Source: Kiloniellaceae bacterium | GTDB taxonomy: Bacteria > Pseudomonadota > Alphaproteobacteria > Kiloniellales > J153 | Length of the DNA: 56,501 bases | Assembly: GCA_021776115.1 (NCBI GenBank) | Contig: JAJFGN010000037.1 | Coordinates: 1 to 56,501 of the forward strand | Reading direction: 5' to 3' | Part shown: positions 34,377-42,639 of the stretch, piece after piece | Numbering within the stretch: position 1 is the first letter of the stretch | Layout: the number at the start of each line of letters is the position of its first letter | Notes under the pieces: generated by a model | The model's input: only the letters and a program-made list of their open reading frames with translations | What the model was told of the DNA's origin: nothing | Databases searched by the model: none | Made by a program: the position numbers and the translations under genes

Positions 34377-35421
34377 GGTCGCGCTCCAGGATGTCGGCAA
34401 GAGCTTCGGCGCCACGCGCGCGGTCGGCGGCTTGGACTTGACGGTTGGCGATGGCGAGTTTGTCGTGTTGTTGGGCCCGACCGGCGCCGGCAAGACCACC
34501 ACCCTGCGCCTGGTCGCGGGCTTGGAGCGCGCGGACACAGGCAGAATTCTTATCGACGGCACCGATGTGACCGCGCTGCCGCCGGCGGCCCGCAATGTCG
34601 CCTTTGTGTTTCAACAGTACTCGCTCTATCCGCACTACAGCGTTTACGACAACATGGCGTTTCCGCTCCGCGCGCCCGGCCAGAACCTGTCGAAGGACGA
34701 CATCGACCGCCACGTGCATGAGACCGCGAAGCTCTTGCGCATCGAAGCGAAGCTTCAAAACCGGGCGACGCAATTGTCGGGCGGCGAGATGCAGCGGGTC
34801 GCGATCGGGCGCGCCTTGGTTCGCCAGCCGACCATCTTCCTGATGGATGAACCCTTGTCCTCGCTCGACGCCAAGCTGCGCGAGGATCTGCGGGTTGAGT
34901 TGAAGCGCATTCAACGCGACCTCGGCGCGACGATCCTTTATGTGACTCACGACCAGCTTGAAGCCATGACCTTGGCGGACCGCATCGGCGTGCTTTCCCA
35001 AGGCGAACTGGTTCAGATCGACACGCCACGCGCGATCTACGAGACGCCCCGCAACATCTATGTCGCGCGCCGCTTGGGAAGCCCGCAGATCAATATTCTG
35101 GATGCGGGGCTCTTGGCCATCGCCGGGGTGCCGGCGGGCGCCGCGAAAATCGGCGCGCGGCCGGAGGACGTACTGTTGCGCTGTGACGGCGGCGCCGCCG
35201 CGACCGTCCGCGCGATCGAGCATCTGGGGGTTGAAACCCTTGTCCTGTTGGAGGTCGGCGAAGGCCTTGTCCATGCCCTGCTTGGGGGCGCGGCGCCCTT
35301 CGCGGTCGGCGACCGCACGACCATAAAAATCCGCGAGCGCGCCGCGATCGCCTTCGACGCCCAGGGCGATCGGATCCCCCCGCCGCCGGATCGGGCACGG
35401 GAGGCGGCCTATGGCACCTGA
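34369..35421 (+). CDS. ABC sugar/polyol importer, ATPase 2
   Basis: A 350-residue MalK/UgpC-type ATPase with Walker A GPTGAGKTT, Q-loop FVFQQYSLYPHYSV, signature LSGGEMQRVAIGRA (near canonical), Walker B IFLMDEPLSSLD and H-loop VTHDQLEAM, followed by a shorter regulatory domain (IGARPEDVLLRCDGG). ATG 34369 overlaps the end of ATPase 1. Its last 11 bases overlap the dhaL start, coupling import to the kinase genes. Confidence 0.92.
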   Translation: MAEVALQDVGKSFGATRAVGGLDLTVGDGEFVVLLGPTGAGKTTTLRLVAGLERADTGRILIDGTDVTALPPAARNVAFVFQQYSLYPHYSVYDNMAFPLRAPGQNLSKDDIDRHVHETAKLLRIEAKLQNRATQLSGGEMQRVAIGRALVRQPTIFLMDEPLSSLDAKLREDLRVELKRIQRDLGATILYVTHDQLEAMTLADRIGVLSQGELVQIDTPRAIYETPRNIYVARRLGSPQINILDAGLLAIAGVPAGAAKIGARPEDVLLRCDGGAAATVRAIEHLGVETLVLLEVGEGLVHALLGGAAPFAVGDRTTIKIRERAAIAFDAQGDRIPPPPDRAREAAYGT

Positions 35422-36022
35422 CTTGATGCGCCGAATCCGCGAAGCGGCGGTGGCGCGGATCGCCGCCCATGCGGACGAGCTGACCGCACTGGACCAGGCG
35501 ATTGGCGATGGCGATCACGGGATCAATATGAAGCGCGGTTTCGAGGCCATTGCCGCCGTTGCCGCCGAGCTAGATGCCCTGCCCGCGGGCCCGGCCTTGC
35601 AGAAAGCTGGCATGACCCTGGTGATGAAGATCGGCGGCGCCTCCGGGCCGCTCTACGGCTCGCTGCTCATGGCCATGGGTAAGGCCATGCCGGGCGATCC
35701 CGGCTCGCGCGAAGTCCTGGCGGCCAGTCTGGCCGAGGGAGTCGCGGCGGTGAAGAAGCGCGGCAAGTCCGAGGCCGGAGAGAAAACCATGCTCGACGTG
35801 CTGGTGCCGGTACTGGATGCCGTCGCGGCCGGAACCGGCGATCCTCTGGCAAGCGCCCGGCAGGCCGCGCGCGACGGTCTTCACGCCACCAAGGACATGA
35901 AAGCGACCAAGGGCCGGGCCTCCTTCCTGGGCGAACGCTCGATCGGTCATCTCGACCCCGGCGCGCGGTCATCGGCGCTTTTGGTCGAAGCGGTTTGTGA
36001 CGTTCTCGAGGACAAGGTATGA
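35411..36022 (+). CDS. dhaL: Dihydroxyacetone kinase, ADP-binding subunit
   Basis: A 203-residue DhaL. The Mg-ADP aspartates sit in DQAIGDGDHGINM (Asp28, Asp33, Asp35; spacing equal to E. coli), followed by KIGGASGPLYGSLLM and the tail GERSIGHLDPGARSSALL. In PTS-type systems the ADP on DhaL is a permanent phosphate carrier re-charged by DhaM. The gene overlaps ATPase 2 upstream and dhaM downstream (ATGA). Confidence 0.95.
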   Translation: MAPDLMRRIREAAVARIAAHADELTALDQAIGDGDHGINMKRGFEAIAAVAAELDALPAGPALQKAGMTLVMKIGGASGPLYGSLLMAMGKAMPGDPGSREVLAASLAEGVAAVKKRGKSEAGEKTMLDVLVPVLDAVAAGTGDPLASARQAARDGLHATKDMKATKGRASFLGERSIGHLDPGARSSALLVEAVCDVLEDKV

Positions 36023-36408
36023 CTGACTGTGTCGCGATAGTGATTGTGTCCCACTCCCCCGACGTGGCTAGAGGGGCGGCGGATATGGTCCGGCAGATGG
36101 TTGGCGAGGAGGTGCGCGTCGCCTATTGCGGCGGCAACCCGGCCGGCGGCCTTGGCACCGACATCGCCGCGATTCAGGAAGCAATTCGCGCGGTCAACGG
36201 GCCCAAGGGCGTGGCCATCCTGGTCGATTTGGGCGGCGCCGAGACAAATAGCGAAATGGCCATAGAGATGATGGCGGACGAGCTTCAGGGCGAGGTCGTC
36301 TTGTGCAACGCGCCCATCGTTGAGGGCGCGGTCATGGCCGCGACCGAGGCCTCGGGTGGGGCGTCGCTTGAGGCCGTGCGCGCCACCGCCGAGGAGTTCC
36401 TGTCATGA
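36019..36408 (+). CDS. dhaM: Dihydroxyacetone kinase phosphotransfer subunit (EIIA-man-like domain only)
   Basis: A 129-residue single-domain DhaM: VSHS with the phospho-His at His12, then AYCGGNPAGGLGTDIAAI and VDLGGAETNSEMA. E. coli DhaM carries HPr and enzyme I domains in the same chain; here those parts are separate genes directly downstream. It takes phosphate from HPr and re-phosphorylates ADP on DhaL. Start and stop overlap its neighbours by four bases each. Confidence 0.93.
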   Translation: MTDCVAIVIVSHSPDVARGAADMVRQMVGEEVRVAYCGGNPAGGLGTDIAAIQEAIRAVNGPKGVAILVDLGGAETNSEMAIEMMADELQGEVVLCNAPIVEGAVMAATEASGGASLEAVRATAEEFLS

Positions 36409-36728
36409 GCGACGCGGCCCCCCAAGCTGGCCGCGACTCCGAGCAAGCGCTCGGTGAGGCTGTGGTGCGCGATCCGACCGGACTGCACGCCCGCCCGGCG
36501 GTCAAGCTGACCAAGCTGGCCAAGGGTTTCGACGCCACGATCGAGCTTCGCGCTGGCCAAGGCGGGGCCGGGCAAGGTGGGACTTGGATCAACGCGAAAT
36601 CCCCCAACGCGGTGATGAAACTGAAGGTCGGCTTTGGCGAGACAATCTCGGTCCGCGCGAGCGGGGCGCAGGCCGACACGGCGGTGGCGGCCCTGGTCGG
36701 ACTGATCGAGCGGGATTTCGATGGCTGA
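36405..36728 (+). CDS. HPr-like phosphocarrier protein
   Basis: A 107-residue HPr with an N-terminal extension of about 18 residues. The phospho-His is His28 in DPTGLHARPAVKL. The region before the regulatory-type serine is stretched by a Gly-rich insertion (RAGQGGAGQGGTWINAKS, Ser66). Located between dhaM and enzyme I with overlaps on both sides, it is the dedicated carrier of this operon rather than the general PTS HPr. Confidence 0.92.
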   Translation: MSDAAPQAGRDSEQALGEAVVRDPTGLHARPAVKLTKLAKGFDATIELRAGQGGAGQGGTWINAKSPNAVMKLKVGFGETISVRASGAQADTAVAALVGLIERDFDG

Positions 36729-38352
36729 TCTCGCGGCCGAGCGTGTGTTTACGGGACTTTCGGCGGCCGACGGACTCGCGATCGGAAACATCGTCATCGA
36801 ACGGGCGGCAGGCCATGGGTCGCGCCAAACCGGATCGCCCGCTGAAGAAAGAACGGCGCTGGACGCCGCGATCGTGCAAGCCAAGCGTGAAGTCGATGCC
36901 CTGGCCGCCAAGGCGGACGATTTGGGCGCCGAGATTCTCGAGTTCCAAAGCGCGCTGCTTGAGGACGAGGACCTGTTGGATCTGGCCTTCGAGAGACTTA
37001 GCCGCGGCATCTCCGCTCACGACGCCTGGAGCGCGGCCATCGACGGCGAAGTGACCGAGTACCGTGCCGGCGGCGACGACTATTTCAAGGCCCGGGCCGA
37101 GGATCTGCTCGACCTCAAGGCCCGCGTGTTGAAGTCGCTTTTCGGCGACGATGCCGAAGCGCCGCCGACCGCGATTGAGGACGCCATCCTCCTGGCCGAG
37201 GATTTGACCCCGTCGCGCTTTCTGGAACTCGGCGGGGCGCGCTTGCGCGGCGCGGCGGTCCGGGGCGGCAGCCCGACGAGTCATGTCGCCATCCTGGCGC
37301 GCGCGCGCGGCATCCCCTTGGTGGTCGGTTTGGATGCCGTGCTCGACGACGCTCTGCGCGGCAAGCATGCGGTTCTCGATGCCAAGGCAGGCAGGCTGGT
37401 GATCGCGCCCAGCGACGGCACCATGGCGGCGGCGAAGGGCCGGCTGGAGTCAATCGCGGCCGACCGGCGGGCCTGGGTGGCGCTGATCGACCGCCCGGCG
37501 GTAACGTCCGGTGGCGAGGCGGTTCAAGTTCTCCTCAACCTCGACGATCCGGCAATCCTGGATACGCTTTCCCCGGCGCATAGCGACGGCATTGGCTTGA
37601 CCCGTACCGAGTTTTTGTTTCGCGGCGGTCATCTTCCGGATGAAGACACACAGTTCAAGGTCTACCGGCGTCTTGTTGCCTGGGCGGCCGGGCGGCCGGT
37701 GACTATACGGACGCTGGACGCCGGCGGCGATAAGCCGATTCCCGGGGTCACGCCGTCCGGCGAATCCAATCCCTTCCTGGGCATCAGGGGCTTGCGCCTG
37801 TCGCTCCGCCAGCCTGAAATTTTCGCGGTTCAATTGCGCGCCCTGGCGCGGGCCGCGGCTCTGGGGCCGCTCAAGGTCATGATGCCGATGGTGACCGTTC
37901 CGGCGGAGATGGCGCAGGTACAGCGGATCTTGGACGAGGTGCTGGCGGGCTTGGCCAAGGACGGTGTCGATCATGCGCGCCCGGCCTTGGGCATGATGAT
38001 CGAGGTGCCGGCCGCCGCCCTGACCGCCGCAAGCTTCGAGGTGGATTTCTTCTCCATCGGGTCCAACGATCTGGTTCAATATCTGACCGCCAGCGCACGC
38101 GATAACGCCGCCGTCGCGCCGCTCGCCGATCCCCGTAACCCGGCGGTTATCGAGACGATCCGCCGTTGCGTGGCGGCGGCGCGCGCGAAGGAAATAGAGA
38201 TTAGCCTTTGCGGCGACATGGCCTCGGACCCGGACCTTCTTCCCCTGTTGCTCGATTGCGGGCTCCGCTCGGTCTCGGTCGCGCCGGCGCAACTTGGCGC
38301 CGCGAAACTGGCGATCCATCGCTATCGCGCGGAGGTTGGGCGCGATGGCTGA
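36721..38352 (+). CDS. PTS enzyme I (PEP-protein phosphotransferase)
   Basis: A 543-residue enzyme I. The phospho-His is His188 in RGGSPTSHVAILARARGIPL. The C-terminal PEP-binding barrel has LTRTEFLFRGG, TIRTLDAGGDKPIPG, FLGIRGLRLSL, MMPMV, GMMIEVPAAAL, FFSIGSNDLVQY and LCGDMASDP. No GAF or other sensory domain is attached, so this is the sugar-type rather than the nitrogen-type. It charges HPr from PEP. It overlaps HPr by eight bases and the small HTH gene by eight. Confidence 0.95.
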   Translation: MADLAAERVFTGLSAADGLAIGNIVIERAAGHGSRQTGSPAEERTALDAAIVQAKREVDALAAKADDLGAEILEFQSALLEDEDLLDLAFERLSRGISAHDAWSAAIDGEVTEYRAGGDDYFKARAEDLLDLKARVLKSLFGDDAEAPPTAIEDAILLAEDLTPSRFLELGGARLRGAAVRGGSPTSHVAILARARGIPLVVGLDAVLDDALRGKHAVLDAKAGRLVIAPSDGTMAAAKGRLESIAADRRAWVALIDRPAVTSGGEAVQVLLNLDDPAILDTLSPAHSDGIGLTRTEFLFRGGHLPDEDTQFKVYRRLVAWAAGRPVTIRTLDAGGDKPIPGVTPSGESNPFLGIRGLRLSLRQPEIFAVQLRALARAAALGPLKVMMPMVTVPAEMAQVQRILDEVLAGLAKDGVDHARPALGMMIEVPAAALTAASFEVDFFSIGSNDLVQYLTASARDNAAVAPLADPRNPAVIETIRRCVAAARAKEIEISLCGDMASDPDLLPLLLDCGLRSVSVAPAQLGAAKLAIHRYRAEVGRDG

Positions 38353-38776
38353 GGCGCCGGAGCTTCGCCCGCAAGCGGACCGGGCGGTGGGCGCTTACAA
38401 GACGCTGCTGCGCGATTACATCGACCGCCGTCCCTCCGGCACGCGCCAGCGGCTCGCGGAGGCGCTGGGCACCCACAAGAGTTTTATCTCTCAGATCACC
38501 AACCCGGCCTACCGGATTCCGCTGCCGTCCCAGCATATCGAAACGATCTTCAAGATCTGCCATTTCGCGCCGGAAGAACGCACCGCATTCCTCAACGCCT
38601 TTCGCGCCGCGCACCCCAGCCAGGCCAGCGCCTTGGAGGCCGATCGGGCGGGCGGCGTCCGCATCCTTGAGATCGAAATTCCACCCTTCCGCGATCCCGG
38701 CCGCCAAGCGCAGGTCGCCGAGGCGATCCGTGAGGTCGCCCAAAAAATCGTGACCTTGGCCCGAGACACCAAGTAG
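38345..38776 (+). CDS. Small helix-turn-helix protein within the dha operon
   Basis: A 143-residue protein with a phage-repressor-like HTH at about 35-75: TRQRLAEALGTHKSFISQIT, then PLPSQHIETIFKICHFAPEE. The C-terminal third (ILEIEIPPFRDPGRQAQVAE and onward) is a separate alpha-helical piece. ATG 38345 overlaps the enzyme I stop; 28 bases then separate it from dhaK. It is not DhaR (no sigma-54 activator domain). A repressor of this operon is the simplest idea, but binding by PTS proteins, as with E. coli DhaR, is also possible. Confidence 0.7.
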   Translation: MAEAPELRPQADRAVGAYKTLLRDYIDRRPSGTRQRLAEALGTHKSFISQITNPAYRIPLPSQHIETIFKICHFAPEERTAFLNAFRAAHPSQASALEADRAGGVRILEIEIPPFRDPGRQAQVAEAIREVAQKIVTLARDTK

Positions 38777-38804
38777 AATCGACTAAGCACCGAAAGGCAC
38801 CGCC

Positions 38805-39791
38805 ATGAAGAAATTGATCAACAAGGTCGATGACGTTCTGAAAGAAAGCCTGAACGGTTTTGCCGCCGCGCACCGGGATCGCGTCTCGCTCAACATGGAG
38901 CCCAAGTACCTGACGCGCGCGGGCGGCTTGCCTAAGGGAAAGGTCGCGCTTATCTCCGGCGGCGGCTCGGGTCACGAACCGCTGCACGCCGGGTTCGTGG
39001 GCGCGGGCATGCTGGACGCGGCCTGTCCGGGCGAGATTTTCACCTCCCCGACGCCCGACCAAATCTTGGCCGCGGTCGAGGCGGTGAAGCCGGAGGCCGG
39101 CGTTCTCTTCATCGTCAAGAACTACTCGGGCGATGTCATGAATTTCGAAATGGCGGCCGAGATGATGGGCGGCAGCCATGCGACGGTGCTGACCAACGAC
39201 GATGTCGCGGTCGAGGATTCGCTCTACACCCAAGGCCGGCGCGGTGTCGCCGGCACGATCCTTGTCGAAAAGATCGTCGGCGCGGCGGCCGAACAAGGCG
39301 CCGATCTGGCGGCCTGCAAGGCACTGGGCGATCGCGTCAACGCGGCCAGCGGCACCATGGGGGTCGCGCTGACCTCTTGCACCGTGCCCGCGGCGGGCAG
39401 TCCGACCTTCGAGCTAGGCGCGGACGAGATGGAGATGGGCGTCGGCATTCACGGCGAACCCGGCCGCCGCCGCGTCAAGATGATGACGGCGAATGCGATC
39501 GCGGCGGAAACGCTCGAGGCGATCGCGGCATCGCTCGCGCCCAAGCCCGGCGACTCCGTGATCGCTTTGGTCAACGGCATGGGCGGCACGCCCCTGATGG
39601 AGCTTTACCTGGTCTACGAAGCGGTGCGGCGCTTGTGCGACCGACGCGGCCTGACCATCGCGCGCTCCCTGGTCGGAAACTACTGCACCTCGCTCGACAT
39701 GGCCGGATGCTCGATCACCCTAACCAAGGCCGACCCCGAAATGCTCAAGCTCTGGGACGCCCCGGTCCATACAGCGGCGTTAAGGTGGTGA
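38805..39791 (+). CDS. dhaK: Dihydroxyacetone kinase, substrate-binding subunit
   Basis: A 328-residue DhaK. His216 in MGVGIHGEPG is the residue that binds dihydroxyacetone as a hemiaminal; His57 (GSGHEPLH) and Asp110 (NYSGDVMNF) complete the active site. It has no fused ATP domain, so it needs DhaL. It closes the operon, whereas dhaK commonly leads dhaKLM. Product is dihydroxyacetone phosphate for glycolysis. Confidence 0.95.
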   Translation: MKKLINKVDDVLKESLNGFAAAHRDRVSLNMEPKYLTRAGGLPKGKVALISGGGSGHEPLHAGFVGAGMLDAACPGEIFTSPTPDQILAAVEAVKPEAGVLFIVKNYSGDVMNFEMAAEMMGGSHATVLTNDDVAVEDSLYTQGRRGVAGTILVEKIVGAAAEQGADLAACKALGDRVNAASGTMGVALTSCTVPAAGSPTFELGADEMEMGVGIHGEPGRRRVKMMTANAIAAETLEAIAASLAPKPGDSVIALVNGMGGTPLMELYLVYEAVRRLCDRRGLTIARSLVGNYCTSLDMAGCSITLTKADPEMLKLWDAPVHTAALRW

Positions 39792-39807
39792 GGCGGGAGC
39801 CGCTCGG

Positions 39808-40743
39808 ATGAGCCGCCCTCGGATCGGCCTCGCGCTTGGAAGCGGTTCGGCGCGCGGCTGGGCGCATATCGGCGTGATACAGGAGCTTGCGGCAATTGGC
39901 GTCGAGCCCGACATCGTGTGCGGCAGTTCCATCGGCGCCCTCGTCGGCGCCGCTTATGTCACCGGCAAGCTTGAAGCACTGGGGGACTGGGTTCACACGA
40001 TCACGTGGCGGGGAATTGCGAACCTTCTGGATGTCAGGTTTTCCGGCGGCGGTTTGGTTGAAGGCGAGCGGCTTATCGGGTTTCTTTCCGAGCTTTATGG
40101 GGACGCCGCGATCGAGAGCCTTGCCAGGCCTTTCGCCGCGGTCGCGACGGATTTGGATACGGGCCGGGAGATTTGGCTAAAGGAGGGATCTATGACCGAG
40201 GCTGTCCGCGCTTCCATCGCGCTCCCCGGCCTATTCGGGCCGACCAAGCTTGGCGATCGGTGGCTCGTGGACGGAGGTGTTGTCAATCCGGTTCCGGTGT
40301 CTCCTTGCAGGGCCTTGGGCGCGGAGGTCGTCATTGCGGTCAACCTGAACGGAGATTTGATCGGCAAGCATTCCAGCGCGGGCGCGGCAAGCCGCGTCAA
40401 GACGGAAAGTCAGAAGCAGCGGCCTGAGCTTTTGGAGGGACTCATGAGTAATATTCCGTCTGTCATCAGAGGCGGAGCCGGCGTCATTGCCGAGCGGCTT
40501 CTGGGTGCGGGATCGGACAGTCCGGGATATTTCGATGTCATCTTCGGGTCGATCAACATCATGCAAGATCACATAACGCGAAGCCGCATGGCCGGAGACC
40601 CCCCCGACGTTATGCTGACCCCGAGATTAAATCAGATTGGCCTGCTCGAATTCAATCGCGCCGACGCGGCGATCAAGGAAGGCCGCAACTGCGTGCGGCA
40701 GATGCTCCCGGCCCTGAAGAGCGCTATGGGTCATTCCACGTAA
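39808..40743 (+). CDS. Patatin-like phospholipase (RssA/NTE family)
   Basis: A 311-residue cytosolic esterase-type protein. It opens IGLALGSGSARGWAHIGVIQ (oxyanion loop), the nucleophile Ser is in GSSIGALVGA (about 45-54), and the Asp of the catalytic dyad is in LVDGGVVNPVPV (about 152-163). Only 16 bases after dhaK, it could be read from the same transcript but has no obvious link in function. The C-terminal 100 residues are not recognised. A bidirectional terminator follows at 40869. Confidence 0.88.
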   Translation: MSRPRIGLALGSGSARGWAHIGVIQELAAIGVEPDIVCGSSIGALVGAAYVTGKLEALGDWVHTITWRGIANLLDVRFSGGGLVEGERLIGFLSELYGDAAIESLARPFAAVATDLDTGREIWLKEGSMTEAVRASIALPGLFGPTKLGDRWLVDGGVVNPVPVSPCRALGAEVVIAVNLNGDLIGKHSSAGAASRVKTESQKQRPELLEGLMSNIPSVIRGGAGVIAERLLGAGSDSPGYFDVIFGSINIMQDHITRSRMAGDPPDVMLTPRLNQIGLLEFNRADAAIKEGRNCVRQMLPALKSAMGHST

Positions 40744-40868
40744 CACGAAGTTCCGGGGACATAAGCGAATGTCCCAAGAATCCGCAAACCCGGCCCAATA
40801 GCCAAAGCAAAGACCGGTGCGTCAGGGAATTAGATATTCTGTCCCCAAAATTAGAGTTTTCGAAAAAC

Positions 40869-40904
40869 GCCGGCGGGCGGAAAGATAACTGCCCGCCGGC
40901 TTTT
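40869..40904. terminator. Bidirectional terminator
   Basis: GCCGGCGGGC (40869-40878) and GCCCGCCGGC (40891-40900) form a perfect 10-base stem followed by TTTT on the plus strand and by GTTTTTC on the minus strand. It can end the patatin transcript and also served the gene remnant next to it on the other strand. Confidence 0.85.
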
Positions 40905-40917
40905 CCCGAAAAGTAGC

Positions 40918-41004
40918 CTATTTGCAGATCTCTACGCTGTAGCGCATGAGACCCTGGAGGTTTGCAACGTCCATCAAGCCGTAGCTGTTGAAGCGGCCGC
41001 TGCG
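40918..41004 (-). pseudogene. C-terminal remnant of an unidentified gene
   Basis: On the minus strand 28 codons read RSGRFNSYGLMDVANLQGLM... and end ...VEICK-stop at 40918, 14 bases before a clean terminator stem. An in-frame TAA lies just upstream (41005-41007). The spacing of stop codon and terminator is what a real gene end looks like, so this is probably the tail of a deleted gene. The family is not recognised. Confidence 0.4.
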
Positions 41005-41021
41005 TTATGCGCGATGCGGTG

Positions 41022-41732
41022 TTAGTGTATGTTGAAGGTGATCACCTTGGCAGGCGCGGTGGAGGAGACGTTTACGATCACGGACTCCGAGCTCCCCTTG
41101 GGCCGATAGAAACTCTCTCGCGCTTTGACGCGCTTCGGCGCCTTGCCTTCGATCCGCAGTTCGACTTCGCCCTCGGCGACATAGCCGAACAGCGGCTCGC
41201 GGCTATCCAGGCTCTCACGCCCGCCGGGCTGTAGCTTATGGGCGTAGCTGTCCGCCCCATCGATACTCGCACCATCTAGAGTCGCCGTGGGCAGCGCGCG
41301 GCGGTCGATCGCTTCGCTCGGTGGTTTTTCGAAGAGAATGAAGGGCTCGCCTTCCTGTTGCAGATTAAAGTCGACGAAGATAGCATCCTCGGTGGCCGAG
41401 GCGTTGTCGAAGTGAAGGATACGCTGACCCGTAGGTTCGTAGAAGGCGTCGCCTTCGCGCAGCAACCGTGCCTCTTCGCCCTCGGCTTGATAGAAGATTG
41501 TGCCTTTGGCGATATAACCAATCGCCGGCGCCACGTGGCTGTGAGTGGGCGCGAGCTGGCCCCGTTTGAAATAGAAATTGCCGGCTTCGACCTTCACGAC
41601 TTGGCGGGATTCAAAGTCCACGGACAAGAGCTTGCGGGCGCTTCCCGCGCCCTCCGCGCTGGCCGGACCCGTCAGAGTGGCAAGCGCGAGCAGGGAGGTC
41701 AGCGTCGCTGACAGGAATGTGTGCTTTCTCAT
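41022..41732 (-). CDS. Exported two-cupin protein
   Basis: A 236-residue protein with signal peptide 1-26 (LTGPASAEG) and two cupin barrels. The first has the metal-site pattern APTHSHVAPAIGYIAKGTI, GDAFYEPTG and RILHFDNAS; the second (about 150-236) has LQPGGRESLDSREPLFGYVA and RPKGSSESVIVNVS. The two histidines of motif 1 are THSH. ATG 41732 is chosen because it gives a signal peptide; AAGGAG lies 13 bases upstream. It is divergent from a TetR gene, and three palindromes in the gap suggest that TetR controls it. Cupins of this type may sequester or isomerise small molecules; function not known. Confidence 0.8.
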   Translation of the reverse strand: MRKHTFLSATLTSLLALATLTGPASAEGAGSARKLLSVDFESRQVVKVEAGNFYFKRGQLAPTHSHVAPAIGYIAKGTIFYQAEGEEARLLREGDAFYEPTGQRILHFDNASATEDAIFVDFNLQQEGEPFILFEKPPSEAIDRRALPTATLDGASIDGADSYAHKLQPGGRESLDSREPLFGYVAEGEVELRIEGKAPKRVKARESFYRPKGSSESVIVNVSSTAPAKVITFNIH

Positions 41733-41778
41733 GATATCTCGGTGTCTCCTTAGTGAGGTTGTGGTTTGAGCTGATGGC

Positions 41779-41862
41779 ATAGCGATTGATATATATCAAT
41801 CACTATATTTGACAAATAGATAGCGATTGCTATATTGTCAAGAAATAAATAGCGATCGCTAT
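41779..41862. promoter_or_regulatory. Three TetR-type palindromic operators over divergent promoters
   Basis: Site 1, 41779-41806, is a 28-base palindrome around ATTGATATATATCAAT with one mismatch pair. Site 2, 41820-41833, is ATAGCGATTGCTAT. Site 3, 41849-41862, is the perfect ATAGCGATCGCTAT. TTGACA (41809-41814) and TATATT (41831-41836) form a good plus-strand promoter whose spacer and -10 are covered by site 2; site 1 covers the minus-strand promoter of the cupin gene. The region is strikingly AT-rich. Confidence 0.75.
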
Positions 41863-41879
41863 GAGAAGGGTGTTGAGCG

Positions 41880-42473
41880 ATGACACGAAAGCAGGAGCGG
41901 AAGGAAGAAACCTGGCGGAAGATGCTCTTGGCCGCGAGCCGGAGCTTCCGCTCGTATGGCTATGCCGGCATCGGCGTCAACGGCATCGCCAAGGCCGCCG
42001 GCGTCACCTCCGGGGCTTTCTACGATCATTTCGGATCTAAGGACGGCGCCTTCGGCGCCGCGCTCGATTCCGGGCTCGATGAGGTTATCGAAGCGGTGCC
42101 GATTTATCAGAGCGAACACGGGACTAACTGGGTCAAGGCCTTCGTGGACTACTACCTGGGCAGGCCGCACCGAAACGATTTGGCTTGCGGCTGCGCCATG
42201 GCCGCGCTGACACCCGATGTGGTCCGCTCCGGCCCCAAGGTCCATGCGGCGTTCGAGAAAAAAATGACGACGATCGCGGATCTGGCGGCGCGCGGCCTCG
42301 CCGGCGCCTCGGATGAGGATCGCCGCGCCAGGGCCTGGGCCCTGCTCAGCGTCCTCATCGGGGGGCTAAACCTCGCCCGCGCGATGAAGAACACGAAAGC
42401 CGGCGATGAGGTCGCGGCGGCCGTCAGCGCCGCCGCAATCAGGGCCGCCGGCCGAACGCGCGCTCCGGGTTAA
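41880..42473 (+). CDS. TetR/AcrR-family regulator
   Basis: A 197-residue regulator: N-terminal HTH with RKMLLAASRSFRSYGYAGIG and IAKAAGVTSGAFYDHFGSKD (about 12-55), then an all-helical ligand domain with LACGCAMAALTPDVVRSGPK (Cys pair near 101-103) and ARAWALLSVLIGGLNLARAM. The Cys-x-Cys followed by the A-L-x-x-D region is typical of the TetR_C_33-like/NemR-AcuR type group that senses reactive electrophiles. It probably represses itself and the divergent cupin gene through the three palindromes. Confidence 0.88.
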   Translation: MTRKQERKEETWRKMLLAASRSFRSYGYAGIGVNGIAKAAGVTSGAFYDHFGSKDGAFGAALDSGLDEVIEAVPIYQSEHGTNWVKAFVDYYLGRPHRNDLACGCAMAALTPDVVRSGPKVHAAFEKKMTTIADLAARGLAGASDEDRRARAWALLSVLIGGLNLARAMKNTKAGDEVAAAVSAAAIRAAGRTRAPG

Positions 42474-42639
42474 CGCCGGCGTCGGAAAAACCGCCCTGTG
42501 GGCCATTTCGGGCCCCTCTATCTACCGCCACGTTTTCCCCAGCCTTTGCGTTGCGCAGGCCGCACAAAGCGCTAGTCTCGGGCCAAAAATTTTTCCCTGT
42601 TCAACAGGGAATCCGGTGCGGTCGGAACCGGCAAAGAAA

